This document shows, in pieces, positions 9,812-19,497 of a stretch of DNA of 64,000 nucleotides. The translations under genes and the position numbers were made by a program. Where the stretch lies: NCBI GenBank assembly GCA_002723085.1, contig PBNK01000030.1:26616-90615 (forward strand), written 5' to 3'. The stretch comes from Crocinitomicaceae bacterium. Its GTDB lineage: Bacteria > Bacteroidota > Bacteroidia > Flavobacteriales_D > Parvicellaceae. Numbering within the stretch: the first letter of the stretch is position 1; the number at the start of each line of letters is the position of its first letter. The notes under the pieces are model-generated. The model was not told the DNA's origin. It ran no database searches and saw only the letters and a program-made list of their open reading frames with translations.

Positions 9812-12131
9812 GATTTTAAATAATAAATACCTTTTTACTTTCCTTATTTTCTTTTGTTTAACATTTGTTTATAAGGCACAGGTTAATTTACCTTCTAATC
9901 AAGTTGTTCTACAAGGGTTTTGGTGGGATTTTAATAATTTAAATTACCCACAAGCATGGTCAAATTATTTGGCAGACCTTTCTCCTCGTTTAAAGGCCAT
10001 AGGCATAGATGCAATTTGGATTCCACCCTCCATAAAAAATAAAGCAAGTATTGATATGGGTTATGCTCCTTTTGATCATTATGACCTTGGTGATAAATAT
10101 CAGAAAGGGTTTTTAAAAACTAAATTAGGCGATAAGGATGAATTGTTAAGATGTGTAGCTGTAATGAAAGCCAATGGAATTGATGTTATTCAAGATATTG
10201 TCCTGAATCACATTACTGGAGCTGGCAGCGGTAGTGGTCAGGGTGGACAAGACCCTGTTGCTTTAGATGATGGTTCAACAAATAAATTTAAGAATTTTAG
10301 GTATACATCTTTTAAAACTCCAGCCTATAATGAAACATCAAATAACTATTTAGCCAGAGAAGGAAGATTTTCAAAAAATTGGCAAAATTTTTACCCTAAT
10401 AATTCAAATATGTGTTGTACTAATGAGATTAATTCACCTTATTGGGGGCCAGATATTTCATATGAATCTGATGCTTTTGGTTTAAGCAGTAATGCAATTT
10501 ACAACCCTTTTCAAGGCAGTAATTACATGAGGGACGAAATGAGAAATTGGATAATGTGGTATAAAAAACAAGTAGGGTGGTCAGGAGTTAGGTTGGATGC
10601 AATTAAGCATTTCCCCACATATGTAGCTGAAGATTATTTATGGAATTTACAACATGGAAATGGATGGGCTAGTGAATCTGATCAAATGTATGCAGTTGGA
10701 GAATGGGTTGGAGGTGCAAATGAATTGGATTTATGGTGCAACAATGTTCAAAATAGAGCTGGAACATTTGATTTTGCTTTAAGAAATGCTTTAGTTGGAA
10801 TTGTCCAAGGAAATGGATCTTTTGATTTGTCTACTGTCCCAAGTTATCAACAATTAAATCGTCAAAGAACTGTTCCTTTTGTTAATAATCATGATACATT
10901 TAGGCCAGTATTAGATAGTGATGGCAATTATATTGGTTGGAATACGGGTCAGCAACTAGGGGCTCATATTGAACCAAATGATTCAAGGCTTAGCCTTGTT
11001 TATGCCATATCTTTTTCTTTAGATGGGTCTCCCATGGTTTTTTTTGAAGACCTATTTAATGTTGGATATAATAGCAACAGATATAATCACCTTCCTAAAG
11101 ATACTGTTGGTTTACCTATGAGAGACGATATAGTAAATATTATATGGTGTCATCAAAATTTACATTTTAAGGATGGAGCTTATATAGTTAGGTGGCAAGA
11201 AAATGATGCTTTGGTTATTGAAAGAGACAGTAAGGCTTTGATAGCGGTAAATGATCAGTTCAGTAATTGGAAAAATTTAAATGGTGTTCAAACTAGCTGG
11301 CCTGATGGTACTGTTTTGAAAGATTATAGCCAAGCAAATGTTTCAACTGTTACAGTTTATGGTGGAGGAAAAGTAGATATAGCTATACCACCTTGCAATG
11401 GCTCTGCAAATAATGGGCGTAAAGGGTATTGTATTTGGGCTCCTATAGGTATACAAATGAATTATTTAAACCCATCAGAATCAATTACTCAGGAATGGGA
11501 AATGGCTGATGATTTAGGAGATAGTCATCCAGGTTCTTTGAAACAAGGAGGGGCATTGCCCGATCAAAGTAGAGACTGCAGGGTAGTTGGAAAGGTACAT
11601 GTCAAAGATAGTTCAATTATAAGTGTTGAATTATATCCCGAATTAAGTAGTTTATCAATAGATTTGATTTTATTAGATGGCAATTGCAACCCTATTGATT
11701 CAATTTCAGGAACCGGAAATTTATTTTATGATTTTTATGTTAGTGAAGAAGATTGGTATACAATTAGAGTAAGAAACTCATCAGATACTCAAGATGGTCA
11801 AGGTTGTTGGGTAAAAGTTAATTATAATGCTCCTTCAAATCCAGACTTAACCTTAACTAAAGATAAATGCGCTTGTCAGATACCCCCTCCTCCTTCAATA
11901 ATAAATAGTATTGAATATGATAATTATCATTTATACCCTAATCCGGTATCAGATTTTTTAATTATTGAAAATGAAAATATTAAAAGTACTTTTATAATAT
12001 ACGATTTGTTGGGGAAACAGATGATTGAAGGAGAATTTTATAAAACTGCACAAATAAATGTTCAATATTTAGATCCAGGACAGTATTTTATTAAAATAGG
12101 TCAGAGAGTTCAACAGTTTATTAAATTGTAA
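9801..12131 (+). CDS. Secreted GH13 alpha-amylase (GH13_5-like) with T9SS sorting domain
   Basis: A 776-residue exported amylase: signal peptide to about residue 27, GH13 barrel from VVLQGFWWD (about 35), nucleophile Asp266 in GVRLDAIKH, acid/base Glu301 in AVGEW and Asp365 in VNNHDTF. QGF-W-D at the front and this spacing are typical of the liquefying amylase branch (GH13_5). After the C-terminal beta domain there is an additional beta-rich region (about 580-690) with cysteines, then a type A T9SS sorting domain (LYPNPVSDF, about 713). It would endo-hydrolyse starch at the surface next to SusCD, a role that the lipoprotein SusG has in Bacteroides. It overlaps susD by 11 bp, and its stop overlaps the convergent GH65 gene by 11 bp. 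Confidence in family and export is high. Confidence 0.92.
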   Translation: MGIRILNNKYLFTFLIFFCLTFVYKAQVNLPSNQVVLQGFWWDFNNLNYPQAWSNYLADLSPRLKAIGIDAIWIPPSIKNKASIDMGYAPFDHYDLGDKYQKGFLKTKLGDKDELLRCVAVMKANGIDVIQDIVLNHITGAGSGSGQGGQDPVALDDGSTNKFKNFRYTSFKTPAYNETSNNYLAREGRFSKNWQNFYPNNSNMCCTNEINSPYWGPDISYESDAFGLSSNAIYNPFQGSNYMRDEMRNWIMWYKKQVGWSGVRLDAIKHFPTYVAEDYLWNLQHGNGWASESDQMYAVGEWVGGANELDLWCNNVQNRAGTFDFALRNALVGIVQGNGSFDLSTVPSYQQLNRQRTVPFVNNHDTFRPVLDSDGNYIGWNTGQQLGAHIEPNDSRLSLVYAISFSLDGSPMVFFEDLFNVGYNSNRYNHLPKDTVGLPMRDDIVNIIWCHQNLHFKDGAYIVRWQENDALVIERDSKALIAVNDQFSNWKNLNGVQTSWPDGTVLKDYSQANVSTVTVYGGGKVDIAIPPCNGSANNGRKGYCIWAPIGIQMNYLNPSESITQEWEMADDLGDSHPGSLKQGGALPDQSRDCRVVGKVHVKDSSIISVELYPELSSLSIDLILLDGNCNPIDSISGTGNLFYDFYVSEEDWYTIRVRNSSDTQDGQGCWVKVNYNAPSNPDLTLTKDKCACQIPPPPSIINSIEYDNYHLYPNPVSDFLIIENENIKSTFIIYDLLGKQMIEGEFYKTAQINVQYLDPGQYFIKIGQRVQQFIKL

Positions 12132-14394
12132 TATTTAAAGATTCTTCAGTTTTTAGCAAATAGCTTGATTCTTTTCTGAAGTTTACCTTAATTAGTTTAT
12201 CTCCATTATTTTTAATGTTTAATTTTTCTCTGTTGAAGAAAACATTAATAGTATTATTTTGCACTTTTAGATTGAAGGTTAATGAATTCCAATTTTTAGG
12301 AAGTTTCGGATTAATATATAGTTCTTGATTTTTGATTTTTATTCCTGCAAAACCTTCGATTATAGAAATCCATGTTCCAGCCATACTTGTTATATGAAGC
12401 CCCTCATCAGCCTCATGGTTGTAGTCATCTAGATCTAATCTAGAGGTTCTTAAATAAAGTTCATAAGCTTTTTCTATGGAGTTAATTCTACAAGCAAGAA
12501 TGGAATGAATACAAGGAGATAAAGATGATTCATGAACTGTTTTTGGTTCATAAAAATTAAAATTTTCTTTGATGGTTTTTATGTCAAAATCTTCTTCAAA
12601 AAAATAGATTCCTTGTAAAACATCTGCTTGCTTAATAAAAACTGATCTTAGGATTCTGTCCCATGACCAATTTTGATTTATTGGCCTTTCTTTTAGGGGA
12701 ATATCTTTAACACTTAATTGTTCTTTGTCTAGAAAACCATCTTGTTGTAAAAATATGTTACTGTTGGCAATTTGAGGTAAATAAGTATTTTTAATTATTT
12801 TATTCCATTTTTTTATTTCTTCATCACTAATTTTTTTTGAATTAACAAATTCTTGACTTTCTAAAGTATATTTCAAACACCATCTTGCTATGTAATTTGT
12901 ATACCAGTTATTGTTGATATTATTTTCGTATTCATTTGGTCCAGTAACCCCTAATATGACATAAGAGTTTTTTTCTTCAGACCAATTGAACCTTTGTTCC
13001 CAAAATCTTGAAATAGCAACAAGAACATCAATACCATAATTAATTAAATAGTTTTTATCCCCAGTATGTTCAATGTAATTGAAAATGGCATATGCAATAG
13101 CTCCATTTCTATGGATTTCTTCAAAAGTAATTTCCCATTCATTGTGACATTCTTCTCCATTCATGGTTACCATTGGATATAATGCTGCTCCATTTTTGAA
13201 TCCAAGCTTTTTTGCGTTTTCAATAGCCTTGTCTAATTGATTGAAGCGATACATTAGCAATTGTCTAGCTACCAATGAATGGTTCGTTTTTAAATAAAAG
13301 GGCAAGCAGTAAGCTTCAGTATCCCAATATGTGGCTCCTCCATACTTTTCACCCGTAAATCCTTTTGGGCCAATATTTAATTTCTCGTTTTTTCCTGTGT
13401 AAGTTTGATACAATTGAAAAATATTAAATCGTATTCCTTGTTGTGCTTTCTTATCACCCGCTATAGTGATATCTGACTTTTCCCATATTTCTTCCCAAGC
13501 TTTTATATGGTTTTTCAATAATTCTTCGTATCCAATTGCTATAGCATTTTTCGAAACACGGACTGATTCTTCAACTACATTTGCTTTTGCATCATTAAGG
13601 TTGGTAGAAATCCCAACATATTTGGAGATAGTGTAAGTTTGATTTTCTTTAATTTCAATTTGAAATTTATTGGATATTTTAAAAGGTTCTTCTAGAACTT
13701 CTGGAATGACTTCCAATTTTTTTTCATTGCACTCAACCATATATTCCATAGCAGTTGATTGCAAAAATTTAGTCTTTTTTGTTGAGGTGCAAACATGACC
13801 CTTGTATTTGTTACAAGATGAAACTTCATGATTCCAAAATAGTTCATTGAAATTTGTGTCGTTATTGTATACTTTGCCATTTAAATAAACTTCTGCTGTA
13901 AGTTTTCCTGAAAAATTTTTTGGTTTAATATTCACTTTAACTACTCCTAAATTAGGATTGTCCATAGAACAAAAGCGATCAAATTCTAATAACAATTCAC
14001 TTTCATCATTTAACTGTAAAGTAACTTTTCGACTTAATAGACCTTTTTTCATGTCAAGTGTTTTGTTAAATGAAATCACTTTTTGATTATGAATATCAAT
14101 TAGCTTATTATTAACAATTAAATTTATGCCAATCCAATTGCATGAGTTTAATACTTTTGCAAAGTATTCAGGATATCCATTTTTCCACCATCCTACTTTT
14201 GTTTTGTCAGGATAATAAATCCCTCCCAAGTAACTTCCTTGCAGAGTAGGGCCAGAAAAGTTTTCTTCAAAATTTGCTCTTTGACCAAAAGAGCCATTTC
14301 CAATGCTAAAAATACTTTCAGATTGGAGTTGTTTAGATGGTTCATAATGATTTTGAACAATCTTCCATTCATCAATTTCAAATAGATTTTTCAT
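12121..14394 (-). CDS. GH65 glycoside phosphorylase, probably maltose phosphorylase
   Basis: A 757-residue cytoplasmic GH65 protein with no signal peptide. The (alpha/alpha)6 catalytic domain starts near residue 315; WDTE (357-360) and the catalytic general acid Glu488 in GVTGPNEY are present, as is the phosphate-site region around HESSLSPC. GH65 phosphorylases invert the anomeric centre and release beta-glucose-1-phosphate. The gene just upstream encodes beta-phosphoglucomutase, the enzyme that uses that product. Maltose is the favoured substrate because the operon also holds an MFS sugar transporter and an amylase; trehalose or kojibiose phosphorylase cannot be excluded from sequence alone. 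It is the last gene of the leftward operon and overlaps pgmB by 17 bp. Confidence 0.88.
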   Translation of the reverse strand: MKNLFEIDEWKIVQNHYEPSKQLQSESIFSIGNGSFGQRANFEENFSGPTLQGSYLGGIYYPDKTKVGWWKNGYPEYFAKVLNSCNWIGINLIVNNKLIDIHNQKVISFNKTLDMKKGLLSRKVTLQLNDESELLLEFDRFCSMDNPNLGVVKVNIKPKNFSGKLTAEVYLNGKVYNNDTNFNELFWNHEVSSCNKYKGHVCTSTKKTKFLQSTAMEYMVECNEKKLEVIPEVLEEPFKISNKFQIEIKENQTYTISKYVGISTNLNDAKANVVEESVRVSKNAIAIGYEELLKNHIKAWEEIWEKSDITIAGDKKAQQGIRFNIFQLYQTYTGKNEKLNIGPKGFTGEKYGGATYWDTEAYCLPFYLKTNHSLVARQLLMYRFNQLDKAIENAKKLGFKNGAALYPMVTMNGEECHNEWEITFEEIHRNGAIAYAIFNYIEHTGDKNYLINYGIDVLVAISRFWEQRFNWSEEKNSYVILGVTGPNEYENNINNNWYTNYIARWCLKYTLESQEFVNSKKISDEEIKKWNKIIKNTYLPQIANSNIFLQQDGFLDKEQLSVKDIPLKERPINQNWSWDRILRSVFIKQADVLQGIYFFEEDFDIKTIKENFNFYEPKTVHESSLSPCIHSILACRINSIEKAYELYLRTSRLDLDDYNHEADEGLHITSMAGTWISIIEGFAGIKIKNQELYINPKLPKNWNSLTFNLKVQNNTINVFFNREKLNIKNNGDKLIKVNFRKESSYLLKTEESLNITI

Positions 14395-15025
14395 AAGATG
14401 TTAGATTAAATTCTCCCATGTTTTTTATAAAAAAATCACAACTTTCTTTTATTTTAATGTTGCCTACTCCAATAACGTTAAAACCCCCTTTTTTTGCAGC
14501 AGTAACACCGCTTTGTGCATCTTCAAATACTAAACATTCATTAGGAGATAAATTTAAGCCAATGGATGCATTAATAAAAACTTCTGGATCAGGTTTAGGT
14601 TTTTTCACCATATTACCATCCACAATACATTTAAAATATTGAAATAATTTAGTTCTTTTTAATATAAAATGAGCATTTCTACTTGATGATCCTACTGCAA
14701 GAAGGTAGTCTTTTTTAGCTTTTTCTTTGATGAATTCTAAAACACCAGGTAAAAGGTTTTCTTGGTTTATTTTTTCAATTGATTTTAAATAAATCTCATT
14801 TTTAAGTGCCAAGATTTCGTTGAATTTTAATTGACTAAGTGATTGTTTTCCAAGTGTTAACAATTTTTTTAAAGAATCAGTTCTACTAAGCCCTTTCATT
14901 TCTTCATTTTCTTTTTCAGTGAATGGAATATTAAACTCATCGGCAATAGCTTTCCACGCATGAAAATGGTTAGTTTCAGTAGAAACCAATACTCCATCAA
15001 GATCGAAAATAAGTCCTCTAATCAT
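14378..15025 (-). CDS. pgmB: Beta-phosphoglucomutase
   Basis: A 215-residue HAD-superfamily enzyme with the nucleophile Asp8 and acid/base Asp10 in FDLDGVL, a cap domain (about 15-90), motif II Ser in VGSSSRN, motif III Lys in KKPKPDPEVF and motif IV acidic residues in VFEDAQSGV. It converts beta-glucose-1-phosphate to glucose-6-phosphate. The gene overlaps the MFS gene by 8 bp upstream and the GH65 gene by 17 bp downstream, so the three are almost certainly translated together. The HAD family also contains other sugar phosphatases; the GH65 partner makes the beta-PGM call strong. Confidence 0.92.
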   Translation of the reverse strand: MIRGLIFDLDGVLVSTETNHFHAWKAIADEFNIPFTEKENEEMKGLSRTDSLKKLLTLGKQSLSQLKFNEILALKNEIYLKSIEKINQENLLPGVLEFIKEKAKKDYLLAVGSSSRNAHFILKRTKLFQYFKCIVDGNMVKKPKPDPEVFINASIGLNLSPNECLVFEDAQSGVTAAKKGGFNVIGVGNIKIKESCDFFIKNMGEFNLTSYEKSI

Positions 15026-16379
15026 TAATGTATGAAATTACATTTTTATCGGTAATTAGGATATTTGCTAATCCAGCCATGATCAAACAAATCCCAGCTA
15101 AAGTCATGGCGTTAATAGCTGAACTTCCAATTAAATTAGCTAAAAAATTAGCACCGCCTAGAGCAGCTACAATTTGAGGAAAAACAATAAACATATTAAA
15201 TAATCCCATATACAATCCCATTTTCTTTTCATCTATCGAGCTAGATAGCATTGCATATGGCATGGAAAGTATACTTCCCCAAGAAATTCCTATTAAAACA
15301 AAAGAAAAAATAAGCCAATCAGGATTGTTAATATATTTCATTATTAAAAACCCAAACCCACCTAAAAGAAGCGAAATCATGTGAGTTGTTTTTCTATTTA
15401 TACGTCTCTTTGAAGTATAAAAGGTGAGCAGTAAAGCAAAAGCCATGGAAGATAGACCATAAGTTCCCATATATGAACCTACAAGATCTGCTGCATCTTG
15501 ATATTTTTTATTATTTATTTCAAATTGTTCAGCCTCAATTTTAATATTCATATTGAAATCTTCCAAGTTAGGAGATGGTGCTTTGAATACATGTTCTGTA
15601 AGTGCGGGTGTTGCTAAACTCCACATAACAAAAAAGGCAAACCAGCTAAAAAATTGAATAACTCCAAGTTTTTTCATTGTAGTTGGCATATTTAAAATGC
15701 TTGCAAAAATATCCCGTAAAAAGGAATTTTCTTTTTTATTGGTTTCTAATTCATCTGGAGGATATTCAGAAGTTGTGAAAATAGTGTAAAGTATGCTCAA
15801 AATGAATACAAAAGCTCCTATTGTAAACGCGATTTTAACAGAAGGGGGGATAACTCCTGGCTCTGCTTCATTGGTAACACCAAGTTTTGTAATAAGCCAA
15901 GGAAGGTTGCTAGCTACCCATGTGCCAATACCAATTATAAGGGTTTGTACAACAAACCCATAAGATCTTTGCTCATCATTTAATTTATCTGCTACTAATG
16001 CTCTAAAAGGTTCCATAGAAATATTGATAGAAGCATCAAGAATCCATAAAAATCCAGCAGCCATCCACAATGCAGAAGAGTATGGCACAAAGAATAGTGC
16101 AAGTGAACTTAATATTGCTCCAATAAGAAAATAAGGTCTTCTTCTACCTAGATTAGGATGCCATGTTCTATCGCTTAAGTAGCCAATAATTGGTTGAACT
16201 AAAAGACCTGTTAAAGGAGCTGCTATCCAAAGCAAGGGAATAGCATCTTTTTCAGCACCAAGTGTTTGAAAAATTCTTGACATAAAACCACCTTGGAGAG
16301 CAAATCCAAATTGAATCCCAAGGAATCCAAAACTCATGTTCCATATCTGCCAAAAAGAAAGTTTTGGTTTTAGTGTCAT
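15018..16379 (-). CDS. MFS sugar (maltose-type) transporter
   Basis: A 453-residue integral membrane protein with about 12 hydrophobic segments. The loop motif GRRRPYF after the second helix pair (about residue 75-82) and the ISMEPFRALVADKL segment place it in the SLC45/GPH-like sugar:cation symporter group of the major facilitator superfamily, which includes inner-membrane maltose importers of Bacteroidota polysaccharide loci. It would bring maltose or short maltodextrins from the periplasm to the GH65 phosphorylase. It starts 1 bp after the end of the amylase lipoprotein gene and overlaps pgmB by 8 bp. A loop insertion near residues 265-300 (rich in charged residues) is longer than I would expect for the family. 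Confidence 0.88.
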   Translation of the reverse strand: MTLKPKLSFWQIWNMSFGFLGIQFGFALQGGFMSRIFQTLGAEKDAIPLLWIAAPLTGLLVQPIIGYLSDRTWHPNLGRRRPYFLIGAILSSLALFFVPYSSALWMAAGFLWILDASINISMEPFRALVADKLNDEQRSYGFVVQTLIIGIGTWVASNLPWLITKLGVTNEAEPGVIPPSVKIAFTIGAFVFILSILYTIFTTSEYPPDELETNKKENSFLRDIFASILNMPTTMKKLGVIQFFSWFAFFVMWSLATPALTEHVFKAPSPNLEDFNMNIKIEAEQFEINNKKYQDAADLVGSYMGTYGLSSMAFALLLTFYTSKRRINRKTTHMISLLLGGFGFLIMKYINNPDWLIFSFVLIGISWGSILSMPYAMLSSSIDEKKMGLYMGLFNMFIVFPQIVAALGGANFLANLIGSSAINAMTLAGICLIMAGLANILITDKNVISYIND

Positions 16380-16380
16380 T

Positions 16381-17727
16381 TTATTGTTTTACTAAAATTT
16401 TACCATCTAAAGGCAAAAGCTTTATATTCTCAACTTTCTCATTACTGAAGAGTTCATAAAAGTTACCGTATTCAATTAAGTTTTCTATTAAAACAGTATC
16501 TGTGCTAAAGTTTAGAAAAATATTAACTTCATCTTCATTATTGAATCTTTTATAAGCAAATATTTTTTCATTTTCGGTAATGATTTTTTCAAATTTATTA
16601 TTGGATTCATTACTCCACATTGCTGAATTATTTATTCTTAAATTAAGTAGGGTTGAATAATAATCCTCGAGTGGATAATCTCCCCAAATTATGGTGTCTT
16701 TTTCAAAAAATCGCAGTCTTTTTTTCATAGCGCTCTCTTGTCCATTATATAAAAGAGGCATTCCAGGCATTGTAAATGCTAGTAGTGTTTGCAAATGATG
16801 AGTTGAGTCATATCTTTCATAAGTAGTTCCATTCCATGAGTTTTCGTCATGATTTGAAGTAAAATACATCCTAATTTGGTTTTCATTATATAGCGAATCT
16901 TCAACTTTTAAAAGGGAATCTAAAGACTTTAAATTTAATTTTCCTTTTGCAATTTCATTAGAAACATGCATGTAACTCCAGTTATAAGTCATGTCAAAAC
17001 CAACTTCATACATGTTTTTTCCCTCAGCTTCTGCAAGCATAAAAACTGGTTTAATGGTTTTTAATGTATCAATGGCATTTTTCCAAAAATCATCAGGAAC
17101 CCAAGAAGCAACATCACATCTGTATCCATCAATGTCAAATTCTTTTACCCAATACAGTAATGCATCTTTCATAGCATTTCTCATATCTTGGTTATCGTAA
17201 TTAAGATCTGCTACATCCCACCAGTCTGTTCCGATAGGTGGTTGTAAATTCCCTAATGAATCTAAAGTATACCATTCTTTATGATTTAATGCCCATTGAT
17301 TATCAAAAGCCGTATGATTGGGAACCCAATCAATAATAACTTTCATTCCCAATGAATGAATACTATCAACTAAAGTCTTAAAATCTTGATTATTTCCGAA
17401 TTCCGTATTTATAGCTTGGTAATCTTTAATAGAATAATAGCTTCCTAACGATCCTTTTCTATTTTTTTCGCCAATGGGATGAATAGGCATTAACCAAATG
17501 ATTTTAATGCCCATTTCTTTTATTCTTTTTAGATGAGGTAGAACTGAAATAAAATCTCCATTTTCAGAAAATTGCCTGACATTTAGTTCATAAATAGTTG
17601 CATTTTTTTTCCAATTTACTTTTTCACTTGTTTCCTTATCAATCAATGAGATATCATTATTTTCTAATTTCGAATTACAACATATTAAAAGTATTGATAA
17701 AATAATTATAAAAGTCTTATGCACCAT
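16381..17727 (-). CDS. GH13 alpha-amylase family lipoprotein
   Basis: A 448-residue GH13 protein, first gene of the leftward maltose operon. The N-terminus is a lipoprotein signal (hydrophobic run, then LLICC, so Cys16 or Cys17 is lipidated). Catalytic residues: nucleophile Asp205 in GYRCDVAS, acid/base Glu233 in LAEAEG, Asp294 in SNHDEN. It has no C-terminal T9SS domain, unlike the two secreted amylases, so it is attached to a membrane by lipid instead. It could face the periplasm and shorten imported dextrins before MFS uptake, or sit on the surface like SusG; the sequence does not decide this. Start chosen as the first ATG giving a proper lipoprotein signal. Confidence 0.9.
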   Translation of the reverse strand: MVHKTFIIILSILLICCNSKLENNDISLIDKETSEKVNWKKNATIYELNVRQFSENGDFISVLPHLKRIKEMGIKIIWLMPIHPIGEKNRKGSLGSYYSIKDYQAINTEFGNNQDFKTLVDSIHSLGMKVIIDWVPNHTAFDNQWALNHKEWYTLDSLGNLQPPIGTDWWDVADLNYDNQDMRNAMKDALLYWVKEFDIDGYRCDVASWVPDDFWKNAIDTLKTIKPVFMLAEAEGKNMYEVGFDMTYNWSYMHVSNEIAKGKLNLKSLDSLLKVEDSLYNENQIRMYFTSNHDENSWNGTTYERYDSTHHLQTLLAFTMPGMPLLYNGQESAMKKRLRFFEKDTIIWGDYPLEDYYSTLLNLRINNSAMWSNESNNKFEKIITENEKIFAYKRFNNEDEVNIFLNFSTDTVLIENLIEYGNFYELFSNEKVENIKLLPLDGKILVKQ

Positions 17728-17755
17728 AGTTGTAAATTTAATTTAAAAAATCAAC

Positions 17756-17776
17756 TAAACGTCAAATAGACGTTTA
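17756..17776. promoter_or_regulatory. Perfect palindrome upstream of the maltose operon, candidate operator
   Basis: TAAACGTC, 5 bp, GACGTTTA: an 8-bp perfect inverted repeat ending 29 bp before the start of the amylase lipoprotein gene. Its two ACGT cores are 11 bp apart, as at 5046-5060 in the susC control region. On the minus strand a near-match to the -7 element (TCTATTTG, 17762-17769) falls inside it, as expected for a repressor site. Alternative: it could fold as a terminator for the SDR gene upstream, since six T follow five bases after the stem on the minus strand. Confidence 0.55.
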
Positions 17777-17828
17777 TTATTTAATAAAATAGATTTTTTT
17801 CAAAAAAATAATCAAATTAAAATTTTAA

Positions 17829-18617
17829 TCAGTTTCCGCTTTTTTTTCTTAAAATTTTATAAAAAAATCTTGGGAATAATCTATGGATAAGAACCCCCCA
17901 TTTTTCAGCACCACCACTTATTATTTGGTGTTTTTCTTTTTGAACCCCTTTTATAATATCTGAAGCACATTTTTCTGCACTAATGCCTCCTTTTTGGTTG
18001 TTGTCTAATAGTCCATGTTTTTGACCGTCTCCTGAAAGTGCATTTTGTGAAATTTTTGTTAATACAAAGCCTGGGAAAACAATGCTTACATTAATGTTGT
18101 TTTTTTCTTCTTCTAATCTTAAAGATTCATAAAAACCAACAAGGGCAAATTTTGATGCAGAATAAGCAGAACGAAGAAAAAAACCAAACTTCCCAGACAA
18201 ACTACTTATAGCAACAAAATGACCACCTTTTTGGTTTTGCATAACTGGGAGGACTGCTTTAGTTAATGCTACAGTCCCAAAATAATTAACCTCCATTAAT
18301 TTCCTGTCAACTTCTAAAGTTGTTTTGGATGCTTCAGAACGTTGGCTTATCCCCCCGTTATTAATTAAAATATCAATTCTTTTGAATCGGTTTAAAATTG
18401 TATTTACAATTCTTTCAAAATCATCGGTTTTGGAAAGGTCTAAAACTTGACAAAACGTTTCTCCTGAGCATGAATTTGCAACTCTATTTAGTTCTTCTTC
18501 TCTTCTTGATGATAGAATAACTTTAGCACCTCTTTTTGAGTAGTTTATAGCTAAGGCTTCCCCTATCCCAGAAGAGGCGCCAGTTATCCAAACTACTTTA
18601 TTAGCTAAATTACTCAT
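17829..18617 (-). CDS. Short-chain dehydrogenase/reductase
   Basis: A 262-residue classical SDR with the Rossmann motif TGASSGIG (about 13-20), NNGG (about 87), the catalytic Ser and YSASK active site (about Tyr156/Lys160) and no transmembrane segment apart from a basic C-terminus. It resembles the DltE/YqjQ-like group of oxidoreductases of unknown substrate. Its ATG overlaps the proC stop by one base (TAATG), so it is probably co-translated with proC. Substrate cannot be read from the sequence. Confidence 0.85.
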   Translation of the reverse strand: MSNLANKVVWITGASSGIGEALAINYSKRGAKVILSSRREEELNRVANSCSGETFCQVLDLSKTDDFERIVNTILNRFKRIDILINNGGISQRSEASKTTLEVDRKLMEVNYFGTVALTKAVLPVMQNQKGGHFVAISSLSGKFGFFLRSAYSASKFALVGFYESLRLEEEKNNINVSIVFPGFVLTKISQNALSGDGQKHGLLDNNQKGGISAEKCASDIIKGVQKEKHQIISGGAEKWGVLIHRLFPRFFYKILRKKSGN

Positions 18618-19414
18618 TAGTAAAGATTTTTTGCTTTATCCGCAGAAACGGTAATTCCTTTTATAAAAGCTGAGCTAAAACCGTTGTGTTCCATTTCGTT
18701 TAATCCAGCTATTGTACATCCTTTAGGTGATGTTACTTTATCAATTTCATCTTCAGGATGTGTGTTGTTTTTAAGTAATAAAGATGCAGCACCTTTGGCT
18801 GTTTGAGCAGCCATTTTTAATGCTTCAGGGGCATGAAAATCTATTTCATTTCCACCTTGAGAGGCAGCTCTAATGGCTCTCAAGAAAAAAGCTATTCCAC
18901 ATGCACATAATGCTGTAGCTGAGGTCATTTTTTCTTCAATTATAACAGCAGTTTCACCAACATGATCAAACATGTCTTTTACAATTTCTAAATTGTCTTT
19001 CCATTTATTTTTTGTAGCAATGCAAGTCATGCTTTCTCTTATAGCTATTGCTGTATTTGGCATTGCTCGAACAATTGGAACTTCATTAATAAGTTGAGTA
19101 GAAATTTCTTCAATCTCAACACCTGACACTAATGAAATTATAAGTTTATTTGGTTTTATAGTTGTTTTTAATTCTTCTAAAACTTCATTTATTTTTTGAG
19201 GAAGTACTGCAATAACGATAACATCTGCACCATGAATAGCGTCAGTATTGTTGTTGAATACGTTATATCCTAAGGATTGTAAATCTTGAAGTTTTTTAAT
19301 TCTTCTTCTTGATAAATTGAATTGATTGGGTTTGTAAACACCTGATTCTACTAACCCCTTTGCAAGTGATATTCCTAGGTTACCGGCTCCTATTATTGCT
19401 ACTTTATTTTGCAT
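18617..19414 (-). CDS. proC: Pyrroline-5-carboxylate reductase
   Basis: A 265-residue enzyme that reduces pyrroline-5-carboxylate to proline with NAD(P)H. The N-terminal Rossmann motif IGAGNLG (about 8-14) and the C-terminal signature region (SPKGCTIAGLNEME, about 222-235) are intact. I start it at 19414, where MQNKVAIIGAG follows directly; the frame is open a further eight codons upstream, but that extension is lysine-rich and unlike the family N-terminus. It lies 83 bp downstream of urocanase and one base overlaps the SDR start. Together with urocanase and the divergent gdhA it points to glutamate/proline metabolism. Confidence 0.92.
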   Translation of the reverse strand: MQNKVAIIGAGNLGISLAKGLVESGVYKPNQFNLSRRRIKKLQDLQSLGYNVFNNNTDAIHGADVIVIAVLPQKINEVLEELKTTIKPNKLIISLVSGVEIEEISTQLINEVPIVRAMPNTAIAIRESMTCIATKNKWKDNLEIVKDMFDHVGETAVIIEEKMTSATALCACGIAFFLRAIRAASQGGNEIDFHAPEALKMAAQTAKGAASLLLKNNTHPEDEIDKVTSPKGCTIAGLNEMEHNGFSSAFIKGITVSADKAKNLY

Positions 19415-19497
19415 TTTCTTGTGCTTTAGAAAAAACAAAGAAACGAGTTATAATTTAATTTTAACTATTTCCTGTATAACTTATCTTAAAATATCAT

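Noticed and set aside
17756..17776. Palindrome read only as a terminator for the SDR gene
   Set aside because: The T run begins five bases after the stem, and the same ACGT spacing recurs at susC where no terminator is needed; I keep the operator reading first but note the alternative.
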